Below are positions 53,976 to 61,856 of a DNA stretch of 64,000 bases, in pieces; within the stretch, counting starts at the first letter, position 1, and the number at the start of each line of letters is the position of its first letter. The notes under the pieces are model-generated. The model ran no database searches. It saw nothing but the letters and a program-made list of their open reading frames with translations, and was not told where the DNA came from. The position numbers and the translations under genes were made by a program. The stretch covers positions 1-64,000 of the forward strand of contig NZ_ATVD01000006.1 of NCBI RefSeq assembly GCF_000420545.1, in the 5' to 3' direction. The DNA is from Arenimonas oryziterrae DSM 21050 = YC6267 (GTDB lineage Bacteria; Pseudomonadota; Gammaproteobacteria; Xanthomonadales; Xanthomonadaceae).

Positions 53976-55363
53976 GCTTGCGTGATCGCCTTACGGCGTA
54001 TCTGGTCGGGCTGCATCTGGCGTTTTTCGGGCTGACGCTGTGGCTGTATCGCGAGCAGCCGCTGGTGGTGGTGGTCGCGGAGGTTTTCCTGGTCGCCAGC
54101 CTGCTCGTCGGCGTCGCCCTGCTGCGCCGGGCCCTGCAACCGCTCGATTACGCGCGCCGCTTCCACGAACTGCTGCAGGACCAGAATTACGCTGCCCGCC
54201 TGCAACAGGCGCCGAACGACGAACTCGCCGGCATCGTCAGCCTGTTCAACGGCATGCTCGATGCCTTGTACCAGGAGCGCCTCAAGCTCGGCGAACAACG
54301 CGGCTTCCTCGATCGCCTGCTCGAAGCGACGCCGAGCGCCGTGATCGCCTTCGATTTCGACGGTCGCATCAGCCTGATCAATGCCAGCGCAAGCCGCCTG
54401 CTCGGTCTCGTTGAACCTGAGGGCAAGACCCTGGCCGACTGGCAGCAGGCCAAGGCGCGCTTCGCCGATGAACTCGATGCTGCCGGTCGCGAACGCAGCC
54501 TCGACCTGCTCGCGCAGCTCGACGCCCTCGCCCTCAACGACAGCCGCCTGCTCGTCGACGCCAACGGTCGCCGCTATCGCGGCCTGCGCAGCCATTTCTT
54601 CGACCGCGGCTTCGCCCGGCATTTCCTGCTGATCGAGGAATTCACCGAGGAACTGGAAAGCTCGGAGAAAGCCACCTACGAAAAACTCGTGCGCGTGCTC
54701 GCCCACGAGGTCAACAACACGGTGGCGGCGACAGGGTCGGTGCTCGACTCGCTGCTGTTCTACCAGCCGCAGCTGACGGCCGCGGACGGCGCCGATTTCA
54801 GCACCGCGATCGAGGCGGTCAAACGACGCAATACCAGCCTCGGCGAATTCATTGAACGCTTCACGCGTGTGGTGAAGATGCCCGCCGCCGACCCGCGCCC
54901 GGTCGACGTACGCGCGATGACAGAGGACATCCTGCGTCTGTACCGCGAGCCCTGCCGCAGCCGCGGCATCGCCCTCGACTGGATCCGCTGCGATGCGATC
55001 CCGGCGCTGTCCCTGGACCGCAATCTTATGGAGCAGGCCTTGCTCAACATCATCAAGAACGCGATCGAAGCCGTGGACGAGACGATGCGCGACACGGGCG
55101 CAACGACCGGCCACGTGCATCTGGAGCTCGCACGGGAAGACACGCGCGTGCGGCTGTCACTGATCGATTCCGGTGACCGCCTCGGCGAACTGCCCGCCGG
55201 GCAGATTTTCACGCCGTTCTTCACCACAAAAAAAGGTGGCCAGGGCATCGGCCTGCTGTTCGTGCGCGAAGTACTCAACCGGCATGGGTTTTCGTATCGC
55301 CTGGCCGCGACCGGCCAGGGCGAAACCCGTTTCGATATCTGGTTTCCGGGCAGCACGGCCTGA
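53972..55363 (+). CDS. Sensor histidine kinase, short-loop (intramembrane-type)
   Basis: 463 residues, GTG start at 53972 in a GTGA overlap with the regulator gene. Two helices (about 8-26 and 31-50) are separated by only about four residues (YREQ), so no periplasmic sensor domain exists. Then a HAMP-like linker, PAS domain (110-225), phospho-acceptor His245 in LAHEVNNT, N-box NIIKNAIEAV, a modified G1 DSGDRLGE and G2 GQGIGLLFV. Short-loop kinases tied to ABC transporters, such as BceS, sense through the membrane-embedded pump; that parallel is inference, since this one is NtrB-type. Confidence 0.93.
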
Positions 55364-55382
55364 GCTGCGGCCCCGACCTGCA

Positions 55383-56519
55383 TTACTCGCGCATTTCGAA
55401 TGAGCGGGGAATCAGGATGTGCCGTGCGGGATCGGGTTCGAAATCGGCCTGGGCGTCCATCCAGGTCTTGAACCCGGAGAAATCGCAAATCGGACTCGCG
55501 GCATCGTAGCGATAGCCCGGATCGCGACTGATCAGGAACTTCACGAAGCAGTCCAGCAGGGGCAAGCCCGGATTCATGTCCTCGAGCCAGATGAACTGGC
55601 CCATCTCGTTGACTTCCAGGAAGACGTACTCGCCCGCCGGCGTCACCACGATGTCGATGCAGCCGAACACCAGGCCCAGCCGCGTCATGAGCGCGAGGCA
55701 CTTGGCCTCGATCTCGGGCGGCAGGGCGTAAACGTCGCACTGGATCTCGTTGTCGAGCTGGTTGGCACGCCAGTCGGTCAGGTAGAAGCCGTCCTTCTGC
55801 GAATCCAGGCGCGCGGCGAACACCGAGCGGCCGATCACGGTGATGCGCAGCTCGTAAGCCTTGTCGAGGAATTCCTGGTAGATACCTGGCGCGTTCGATA
55901 GCGACGCATCGTTGCGCAACAGGTCTTCGGTCAGCACCGAGGTGAAGGTCGCATGCACTTTCTCTTCGGCGACCCAACAGGCTGCGGTCAATGGCTTGTA
56001 GATCGCCCGACCGCCATGCTGGCGGAAGAAACCGCGGATCTGTTCGGGATCGTTCGAGAACAGGGTCTTCGGAATCCGCAGGCCGACCGCCTTGGCATTG
56101 AGCAACTGCACCGGCTTGCGGTCGGCGCGCAGTTTCGCCTGCAGCGGATTGACCCAGAAGCGCTCGCGCTCGTCGAGCATGTGCATGGTCGCGCGCATGA
56201 ACTCGCCCGATTCGGCCTGCGAGAAACGGCTGTCGGCCGGATGCAGATCTGGCGAGGCGATCGGCTGGTACCAGCGGCGCAGCCAGATCGCGTCGGCATC
56301 CTCCAGCGTCATCGCGCGGTAGTTGCGCGCGCAGGAAAACTCGACCGCATCATCCGCGCCAGAGCGCGTCGTCTCGCTGTCGAAATGCAGGCTGATCGCG
56401 CTCTTCTGCGGAAAATCGTGCGTGTACAGGACGACGGAGTCTTCGCCGGCGCTTTCCAGTCCCCAGGCAACGGCGCGGGCGTGGATATCCCAGGGGTCGG
56501 CGACGATCAGGGTTCTCAT
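55383..56519 (-). CDS. ATP-grasp ligase, MvdC/MvdD-like (graspetide maturase)
   Basis: 378 residues from the ATG at 56519 (MRTLIVADPWDIHARAVAWG). ATP-grasp core elements: GRAIYKPLTAACW (Lys binding ATP), YQEFLDKAYELRITVIGRSVFAARLDSQ, LTDWR, RLGLVFGCIDIVVTPAGEYVFLEVNEMGQFIWLE (metal-binding Glu and Asn). This order is that of MvdC, MvdD and related graspetide ligases, which join Ser/Thr or Lys side chains to Asp/Glu side chains in a precursor peptide by ester or amide bonds. The frame before 56519 has no coding character. Third in the precursor-exporter-ligase set; converges with the kinase gene, 19 bp apart. Confidence 0.88.
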   Translation of the reverse strand: MRTLIVADPWDIHARAVAWGLESAGEDSVVLYTHDFPQKSAISLHFDSETTRSGADDAVEFSCARNYRAMTLEDADAIWLRRWYQPIASPDLHPADSRFSQAESGEFMRATMHMLDERERFWVNPLQAKLRADRKPVQLLNAKAVGLRIPKTLFSNDPEQIRGFFRQHGGRAIYKPLTAACWVAEEKVHATFTSVLTEDLLRNDASLSNAPGIYQEFLDKAYELRITVIGRSVFAARLDSQKDGFYLTDWRANQLDNEIQCDVYALPPEIEAKCLALMTRLGLVFGCIDIVVTPAGEYVFLEVNEMGQFIWLEDMNPGLPLLDCFVKFLISRDPGYRYDAASPICDFSGFKTWMDAQADFEPDPARHILIPRSFEMRE

Positions 56520-56553
56520 GGAAGCTCCGGAAGAAGGACGGAAGGAAAGGAAG

Positions 56554-58380
56554 TCAGAGCGCCACGCCGGCGCGTTCGGCGTACCGCGCGGCAAAGTCGC
56601 GGTCGTCAAGACCTTCGCGCGTCTGCTGCTGCATCGCCCACAACGCGGCGTAGTGGCCACCGCCGGCAAGCAGGCTGCGATGCGTGCCGCGTTCGACGAT
56701 ACGGCCGTGGTCGAGCACGAGGATTTCGTCGGCGTCGACGATCGTCGAAAGCCGGTGCGCGATGATCAGGGTGGTGCGCTGGCGCGCGATTTCCGCGATC
56801 TCGCCCTGGATGATGCGCTCGGTGCGCGTGTCCAGCGCCGACGTGGCTTCATCGAACACCAGCAGGACGGGATTCTTGAGCAGGGTGCGCGCGATCGCGA
56901 TGCGCTGCTTCTCGCCGCCAGACAACTTCAGGCCGCGCTCGCCGACGCCGGTGTTGTAGCCCAGCGGCAGGCTCTCGATGAAATCGTGGATATGCGCGGA
57001 CTTCGCCGCCGCCACGACCTCGGCGCGCGTGGCCTCGGGACGCCCGTAGGCGATGTTGTAGTAGATCGAGTCGTTGAACAGCACCGTGTCCTGGGGAACG
57101 ATGCCGATCGCCGCACGCAAGGACGCCTGGCTGACCGTGCGGATGTCCTGGCCATCGACGAGGATGCGGCCGGCGTCGACGTCGTAAAAGCGGTACAGCA
57201 GCCGCGCCAGCGTCGACTTGCCGGCACCGGTCGTGCCGACGGCGGCGAGCGTCTTGCCAGCGGGAATGTGGAAATCGACCTCGAACAGGATGCCGCGATC
57301 GGGCTGATAGCCGAAACCGACCTGTTCGAAGCGCACGCTGCCGCCGGCAATCGCCAGCGCCGGCGCCTCGGGAAGGTCGCGTACTTCCACGGGCTCGTCG
57401 AGCAGGGCGAACATGCGATCGGTATTGGCCAGCCCCTGCTGCACTTCGCGATAGAGCATGCCCAGGGAATTGAGCGGCGCCGCCAGCTGGATGAGGAAGG
57501 CGTTGACCAGGACCATGTCGCCCAGGGTCATCTGCCCGGCCGACACGCCGACAGCGGCGCGCCACAGCAGCAGACTCAAACCGACCGCGACGATCGCCGA
57601 CTGGCCGATGTTGAGCACCGATGCGGTCTTGAGGCTGACGATCGCCGCTTCCTCAAGTTGGCGCAGGCTGTGGTCGAAGCGGTTGAATTCGTGTTTCTCG
57701 CTATTAAAGTATTTGACCGTCTCGTAGTTGAGCAGGGAATCGACCGAGCGGGAATTGGCCTCGCTGTCGGCCTCGTTCATCGATCGGAAGAAGTTCAGTC
57801 GCCACTCGGTCGCCGCGTAGGTGAAAAGGCCGTAGCCGATCAGCGTCGCCAGGGTGATGACGGTGAAGCTCCAGTCGTAGCGGACGATCAGGATCGCCGC
57901 GACCACGCCGACTTCAAACAGGGTCGGCAGGATCATGTAGATCGACCAATCGATGAGATCGGCGATCGAGGTCATGCCGCGCTCGATGTCGCGACTCACG
58001 CCGCCGGTGCGGCGGTCGAGATGGAAGCGCAGGCTCAGCGAATGCAAATGCGCGAACACGCGCAGGGTGATCACGCGCGTCGTGCGCGTCAGCACGCGCG
58101 CGAACACGATGCCGCGCGCTTCCTGGAACAAGGAGGTCGACAGACGCAACGCGCCGTAGCCGAGCAAGAGCAGGGTCGGTACCGCGATGACCGCGGTGCG
58201 CGTATTCATCGCGTCGATGAGCTGCTTGAGCAGCACCGGTACGCCGATGCTGGCGAGCTTGGCCGCGACCACGAACGCCAGCGCGAGCAGCACGCGCGCC
58301 CGGCATTCCCAGATGGTCGGCAGCAGCCGGCGGAACACGCCGAAGAAGGTGACGGGACGCCTGTTCGAGGATGAATCCAT
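56554..58380 (-). CDS. Atm1-type ABC exporter (membrane-ATPase half-transporter)
   Basis: 608 residues from the ATG at 58380. Six helices in the first 320 residues, then the ATPase with Walker A GTTGAGKST, Q-loop IVPQDTVLF, signature LSGGEKQRIA and Walker B VLLVFDEATSALD. HLDRRTGGVSRDIERG and LLNYETVKYFNSEKHE are Atm1/HMT1 signatures (heavy-metal-tolerance and glutathione-conjugate exporters). It has no C39 peptidase, so it does not itself cut a leader. Between the precursor (97 bp upstream) and ligase (34 bp downstream) it most likely exports the modified peptide; iron-sulfur export remains an alternative. Confidence 0.9.
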   Translation of the reverse strand: MDSSSNRRPVTFFGVFRRLLPTIWECRARVLLALAFVVAAKLASIGVPVLLKQLIDAMNTRTAVIAVPTLLLLGYGALRLSTSLFQEARGIVFARVLTRTTRVITLRVFAHLHSLSLRFHLDRRTGGVSRDIERGMTSIADLIDWSIYMILPTLFEVGVVAAILIVRYDWSFTVITLATLIGYGLFTYAATEWRLNFFRSMNEADSEANSRSVDSLLNYETVKYFNSEKHEFNRFDHSLRQLEEAAIVSLKTASVLNIGQSAIVAVGLSLLLWRAAVGVSAGQMTLGDMVLVNAFLIQLAAPLNSLGMLYREVQQGLANTDRMFALLDEPVEVRDLPEAPALAIAGGSVRFEQVGFGYQPDRGILFEVDFHIPAGKTLAAVGTTGAGKSTLARLLYRFYDVDAGRILVDGQDIRTVSQASLRAAIGIVPQDTVLFNDSIYYNIAYGRPEATRAEVVAAAKSAHIHDFIESLPLGYNTGVGERGLKLSGGEKQRIAIARTLLKNPVLLVFDEATSALDTRTERIIQGEIAEIARQRTTLIIAHRLSTIVDADEILVLDHGRIVERGTHRSLLAGGGHYAALWAMQQQTREGLDDRDFAARYAERAGVAL

Positions 58381-58476
58381 TGCACCGCCCGCCTGTCGTG
58401 CCAGCAAATGAGCCGGATGCAGGAGACCTGCACCCGGCCCAGACAACGCGGTGATGCATCACCGCGCAGTGAATCC

Positions 58477-58638
58477 TTACGGAATCTGGTCGCCGTTGTC
58501 GGCGTAGTCGATCTCGCGCGTCGGACCCGTGCGGGTGAAGGTCGAGCGACCGACATTCGCGTTGGCGTTGGCGTCATACGGCGCCGTTTCGATAGCGACT
58601 TTACGGCCGATCAAACGAGTTTCCATTGCGTCGTTCAT
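58477..58638 (-). CDS. 53-residue candidate graspetide precursor peptide
   Basis: MNDAMETRLIGRKVAIETAP begins the peptide and STFTRTGPTREIDYADNGDQ lies near the end. GGAG is 7 bases before the ATG. Residues 1-22 look like a leader (MNDAMETRLIGRKVAIETAP then YD), 23-30 a flexible ANANANVG, and 31-53 a core with five hydroxyl residues (S32, T33, T35, T37, T40) followed by four acids (E42, D44, D47, D50). That block order (hydroxyls first, acids after) is what a graspetide ligase needs for nested ester bonds. It sits 97 bp upstream of the exporter in the same direction. Too short for ordinary ORF lists. No known core motif such as TxKYPSD is present, so it would be a new type. Confidence 0.7.
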   Translation of the reverse strand: MNDAMETRLIGRKVAIETAPYDANANANVGRSTFTRTGPTREIDYADNGDQIP

Positions 58639-58704
58639 TTTTACGCTCCGTTGTTTGCATGGCGGTCACGACGACCGCTCGCGGAACCTAGCGGAATTTT
58701 TTTC

Positions 58705-58719
58705 GCCTGGGATGTGCCG
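58705..58719 (-). promoter_or_regulatory. Weak sigma-54-like promoter before the precursor gene
   Basis: CGGCACATCCCAGGC read leftward, keeping GG at -24 and GC at -12 ten bases apart but missing TTG in the second box. The implied leader to the ATG at 58638 is about 55 bp. It may be real or chance, since the match is only to the core. Confidence 0.3.
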
Positions 58720-58784
58720 TGGGACGAACAGCGAAGTTTCGGTGATGAACGAAGTTGAGTATCCGTGCGCGCGATTAGAGTTTT

Positions 58785-58806
58785 GCAATGCATCAAGCTG
58801 CATTGC
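58785..58806. promoter_or_regulatory. Inverted repeat upstream of the precursor gene
   Basis: GCAATGCA-tcaagc-TGCATTGC, perfect 8-bp arms and 6-base spacer, in a noncoding gap of AT-richer DNA. Its centre is about 157 bp from the precursor ATG, a plausible operator. Does not match the 47932 palindrome. Confidence 0.45.
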
Positions 58807-58900
58807 TGATTGAAAGAGCACATTGTTTGTAGAGTCGCAGTCGCGGGGTGAGTGCTGATCACCTTACCTTCGCGTTCCGTTAAACACGCGACATTCGCAC

Positions 58901-59680
58901 TTAGCGCGCGCGTTTTTTCTTTTTCGGCGGCGGATTCAGTACGGCCTGGTATCGTTCGCGCAACACGAGCACCTTGGCGACATAGTCTTCGGTCTCCGCA
59001 TACGGCGGCACGCCGCCGTAGCGCGCGACCGTGCCGACGCCGGCGTTGTACGCGGCCGCGACCAGGCTTGGATCGTTCTTGTAGCGACGTAGCAGATCCT
59101 TGAGATGCTTGGCGCCGGCGTAGATCGACTGCGCCGACGAGAACGGATCGGTGACGCCATATTGCTTCGCCGTATCCGGCATGAGCTGCATGACGCCTTG
59201 CGCGCCTTTGGGCGAGACGGCAGCGGCATCGAAGCCGCTCTCGACGTGCGCGATCGCACGTAGCCATGCCTGGTCGACGCCGGTGGCATTGGCCGCCGCG
59301 CGGAAATCGGCCGCGTACTTGTCCAGCACCGGCGGGCCCAAGGCCCCGAGTCCGGCATGCGCCTGCGCACCCGGTGGCGTGCTCACGGTGAAGCCGAGCA
59401 CTTTCACCGACCCGGGCAGGTTGCGCGTGCTGTAGACCGTGCGGCCGTCCTGCTGGCGCTCGTACAAGGTGCCGCTGATCACGCCCATCGCGCCCCAGAG
59501 ATTGGGCAGCTTGGCGGCGTTGTCGTCGATCTGTTTGGCCTCGCAGCGCGAACCCGGTTCGGGCGCCGTCGCCAGGCTGACGGTGCCGTCGCGCACGCAC
59601 CGGTAGACCGTGCGCGCCTGCGCGCCCGCCGGTATGGCGATGAGCAGCAGCGATGTCAGCGCGAACCACGCTCGGGTCAT
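58901..59680 (-). CDS. Lytic transglycosylase with DUF4124-like N-terminus
   Basis: 259 residues from the ATG at 59680. Signal peptide (FALTSLLLIAIPAGAQA), then a DUF4124-like segment (TVYRCVRDGTVSLATAPEPGSRC) with a pair of Cys, a linker, and an SLT domain from about 130: catalytic Glu in AHVESGFDAAAVSPKGAQGVMQLMPDTAKQYG and AAYNAGVGTVARYGGVPPYAET. Ends with a poly-Lys/Arg tail (KKKKRAR), which may tie it to anionic wall polymers. It cuts peptidoglycan in the periplasm. The precursor promoter lies just downstream (58639-58900), so they are independent. Confidence 0.9.
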   Translation of the reverse strand: MTRAWFALTSLLLIAIPAGAQARTVYRCVRDGTVSLATAPEPGSRCEAKQIDDNAAKLPNLWGAMGVISGTLYERQQDGRTVYSTRNLPGSVKVLGFTVSTPPGAQAHAGLGALGPPVLDKYAADFRAAANATGVDQAWLRAIAHVESGFDAAAVSPKGAQGVMQLMPDTAKQYGVTDPFSSAQSIYAGAKHLKDLLRRYKNDPSLVAAAYNAGVGTVARYGGVPPYAETEDYVAKVLVLRERYQAVLNPPPKKKKRAR

Positions 59681-59738
59681 GGCGCGAGTGTAGAACGGAT
59701 CGGTCGCCAAACCGGTCGCGGCGCGCGAATGGCGCGGC

Positions 59739-60182
59739 TCAGGTGTAGCGCAGGATCACGAAGGTGATGACCACCGATAGCATGAAGCCCGCGATCAGAT
59801 AGGCCAGCCCGCCCACCACCATCGCCGCGAGACCGGCGAAGGCGCCGACTGCGATGCCCGACAAGGTCGCGAAAAACGTGTAGGCCGTCACCAGGATGGC
59901 CGCAGCGACGATATTGCTCAAACCATCGACGATCGGCGTGCGCGATGTCGTGGCGATCTTCCAGGCCAGGTGCGCGGCGATGAAGGGCGCGAACAGCATC
60001 GCCGTCAGGGACAGCAGGCCGTAGGCCAGACCGGCCGAGAGCAGCAGCGCCGCCACGCTGGCCAGCGCCGCGCGGCCGTCGCCGGGTGCCACGAGCGCCG
60101 CCAGGCCCAGGCCCGTCAGCACGACCAGAGCGAACAGACCCAGGCCGCCGATCATTTCCTTGCCGCTGAGACCTTCGCTCAT
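59739..60182 (-). CDS. Integral membrane protein of unknown function
   Basis: 147 residues, about four long hydrophobic helices (about 13-33, 40-65, 90-115, 120-145) with many Ala/Gly. No catalytic residues or known family signature. RDK-poor loops give little clue to topology. Starts MSEGLSGKEM at 60182. Separated from the transglycosylase gene by 58 bp and from HU by its terminator. Confidence 0.75.
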   Translation of the reverse strand: MSEGLSGKEMIGGLGLFALVVLTGLGLAALVAPGDGRAALASVAALLLSAGLAYGLLSLTAMLFAPFIAAHLAWKIATTSRTPIVDGLSNIVAAAILVTAYTFFATLSGIAVGAFAGLAAMVVGGLAYLIAGFMLSVVITFVILRYT

Positions 60183-60235
60183 GCCTGTCCTCGCTTAAGC
60201 GCTTCGCACCGGTCAGCGACGCGGCGCGATGCCAT

Positions 60236-60272
60236 AAAAAAAGGCGGGCGGCGATCGCTCGCCAGCCCGCCC
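60236..60272 (-). terminator. Rho-independent terminator of the HU gene
   Basis: GGGCGGGC and GCCCGCC arms with an internal CGATCG-containing loop, then a run of seven T read leftward. It lies 45 bp after the HU stop. Confidence 0.88.
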
Positions 60273-60316
60273 GGGGGATGCGGCGGCCAAACGGCGCGCC
60301 GCAATCCTGGCAGCAA

Positions 60317-60700
60317 TTACGCCGCAGCGTCCTTGAGCTTCTTCAGCGGACGCACCTTGACCTTCACGGTGGCCGGCTTGGCAGCAAACCACTGCTCTTC
60401 CTTGGTGAACGGGTTGATGCCTTTGCGCTTGGGCTTGGCGGGGACGCTGACGGCGCTGATCTTCAGCAGGCCCGGCAGGGTGAACGAACCCGCGCCCTTC
60501 TTGCTGACGGAGGCAGCGACGGCGCCTTCGAGCGCGGCGAGAACAGCGCGCACGTCCTTGGCGGCAACGGCGGCGGCTTCGGCGATGTGCGCGACGAGGC
60601 CGGACTTGCTCAGCGCCTCTTTGATCGGCTTGACGGCGGCCGGCTTGGCGGCGGCTTTCGGGGCAGCCTTCTTTTTCACAACTTTCTTGGTCTTCGCCAT
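60317..60700 (-). CDS. HU-family DNA-binding protein with Lys/Ala N-terminal tail
   Basis: 127 residues from the ATG at 60700 (MAKTKKVVKKKAAPKAAAKP). The first 35 residues are a Lys/Ala/Pro histone H1-like tail; residues about 36-127 are the HU dimer fold with SKKGAGSFTLPGLLKIS and RKGINPFTKEEQWFAAK (the beta-arm that enters the minor groove). This long-tailed HU is a known Lysobacterales form. It compacts the nucleoid and bends DNA. A strong terminator follows at 60236. The frame before 60700 is spurious. Confidence 0.92.
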   Translation of the reverse strand: MAKTKKVVKKKAAPKAAAKPAAVKPIKEALSKSGLVAHIAEAAAVAAKDVRAVLAALEGAVAASVSKKGAGSFTLPGLLKISAVSVPAKPKRKGINPFTKEEQWFAAKPATVKVKVRPLKKLKDAAA

Positions 60701-60880
60701 AAATATCCTGGTGGTATTCGATGGATGGATGGTTTGCCTGGAAATCATCTCGGCATGCGGAATGTAGGCCAAGCTGATCGCGCCGCCAAGCCCATAAGCG
60801 AAAAAAACCGCACTTTTCGCGCTATTTTTTTTCCAGGCCCCACCGAAGCACTGAAAACAGGCCGTCCGGACGCACCGCGA

Positions 60881-61324
60881 TCACTGCCGGGCGAGGTCGT
60901 CGAGGATCGGACATTCCGGTCGCTGGTTGCCCTGGCAGTGCCGCGCGAGGTCGGCCAATGTGCGCTGCATCGCCTGCATTTCGGCGATTTTCGCGGCCAG
61001 TTCGTCGGCGTGTCGCTGCGCGAGCTGCTTGACCTCGGCGCTCGCCCGCTGGCGGTCGTTCCACAGTCCGAGCAGGACGTCGATCTGTTTCATCGCAAAA
61101 CCCAGGGTGCGCGCACGCTTGATGAAACGCAGGCGGTGCAGGTCGGCATCGGCATACAGGCGATAGCCGGCGAAGGTGCGCGCCGCGGCGGGAATCAGGC
61201 CAATGCCCTCGTAATGCCGGATCATCTTCGCGCTGACACCGGTCGCCGCCGAGGCCTCGCCGATGTTGTGGAAACCCTGCTGGCGCGCATCGGCCAGTTC
61301 CGGTCGTGGGGTGTGAGTGCGCAT
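60881..61324 (-). CDS. cueR: MerR-family copper-type regulator (CueR-like)
   Basis: 147 residues from the ATG at 61324; AGGAGG lies 8 bases before it. Winged HTH from residue 19 (HNIGEASAATGVSAKMIRHYEGIGLIPA) and a long dimer helix. Metal loop C130-QGNQRPE-C138 is the CX7C of Cu(I)-sensing CueR. A 17-residue N-terminal extension precedes the usual start. Divergent from a metallothionein-like gene, with two CueR-type promoters between them (61386-61416 and 61476-61506). It should twist the 19-bp-spaced promoters to activate them when Cu(I), Ag(I) or Au(I) binds. Confidence 0.9.
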   Translation of the reverse strand: MRTHTPRPELADARQQGFHNIGEASAATGVSAKMIRHYEGIGLIPAAARTFAGYRLYADADLHRLRFIKRARTLGFAMKQIDVLLGLWNDRQRASAEVKQLAQRHADELAAKIAEMQAMQRTLADLARHCQGNQRPECPILDDLARQ

Positions 61325-61385
61325 GTCGCGATCCTCCTGCCGGGCCCGCCTGCCCTGAAACGCCGAGGCGGCGTGCGGTCGGACA

Positions 61386-61416
61386 AGGCTGCGGCTTGCC
61401 ATCATGGGAAGGTCAA
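61386..61416 (-). promoter_or_regulatory. CueR-type promoter of the regulator gene
   Basis: Read leftward TTGACC, 19-bp spacer with TTCCC...GGCAAG dyad, then CAGCCT. Spacing of 19 bp instead of 17 is the hallmark of MerR-family activated promoters. Sits 62 bp before the cueR start. Confidence 0.65.
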
Positions 61417-61475
61417 CGCGATGCCGCAAGTCGGGTCGTTTCTCGGCACCGGCGAACGGCCACCGCGACTGGCGG

Positions 61476-61506
61476 TTGACCTTCCCACCGGGACAAGCCC
61501 GAACCT
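61476..61506 (+). promoter_or_regulatory. CueR-type promoter of the metallothionein-like gene
   Basis: TTGACC, a 19-bp spacer (TTCCCACCGGGACAAGCCC), then GAACCT. E. coli copA has TTGACC, TTCCC and AACCT with the same 19-bp spacer, so the match is in both sequence and spacing. 41 bp separate the -10 box from the ATG. Confidence 0.8.
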
Positions 61507-61547
61507 AGTCCTGGCGGCAATCGGCCGCTCTTTCCAGGACCCACATC

Positions 61548-61697
61548 ATGAACACCTCTCCGAAGAACGCTCCCGCCACCCAGACCGGCAGCGACACCCA
61601 GGCCTCCGCCCCGAGCTGCCGCTGCTGCCAGTGCGGCGACTGCAAGTGCAACCCCTGCCGCTGCTGCAGCTGCGAGTCGTGCGGCTGCGCGAGCTGA
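61548..61697 (+). CDS. 49-residue Cys-rich metallothionein-like protein
   Basis: Too short for usual ORF lists. MNTSPKNAPATQTGSDTQAS is a plain polar start, then 29 residues with 12 Cys (C24, C26, C27, C29, C32, C34, C37, C39, C40, C42, C45, C47), mostly in CxC, CC and CxxC patterns. No aromatic residue, no membrane part. Such a thiolate cluster can hold about four to six Cu(I) ions. AGGA lies 9 bases before the ATG, a CueR-type promoter is upstream and a strong terminator follows, so it is a complete monocistronic transcription unit. Not a match to SmtA-type metallothioneins, so a new small copper buffer is likely (inference). Confidence 0.82.
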   Translation: MNTSPKNAPATQTGSDTQASAPSCRCCQCGDCKCNPCRCCSCESCGCAS

Positions 61698-61725
61698 ATC
61701 CTCATCGATTCGCACGCGCCTCCCG

Positions 61726-61758
61726 GGAGCCAGATCACAATTCTGGCTCCTTTTTTTT
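61726..61758 (+). terminator. Rho-independent terminator of the metallothionein-like gene
   Basis: Perfect 9-bp stem GGAGCCAGA and TCTGGCTCC around a 7-base loop, then T8. It lies 28 bp after the stop codon and confirms that the short gene is transcribed as a unit. Confidence 0.93.
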
Positions 61759-61856
61759 CGGCGGCGCTGCTGGCCGCGCAAAACCGCTAAAATCAGTGTT
61801 TGCACGCAGATTTCGCGGGCCTCCGTAAAAACGCGCGATCAGCGTCGGGAATCACC

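Noticed and set aside
55383-56519. Glutathione synthase or D-Ala-D-Ala ligase as the ATP-grasp identity
   Set aside because: The order of motifs (YELRITVIG, TDWR, FGCIDIVVTP, FLEVNEMGQFIWLE) fits the MvdC/MvdD group, and the neighbours are an exporter and a small peptide, not cell-wall or thiol genes.
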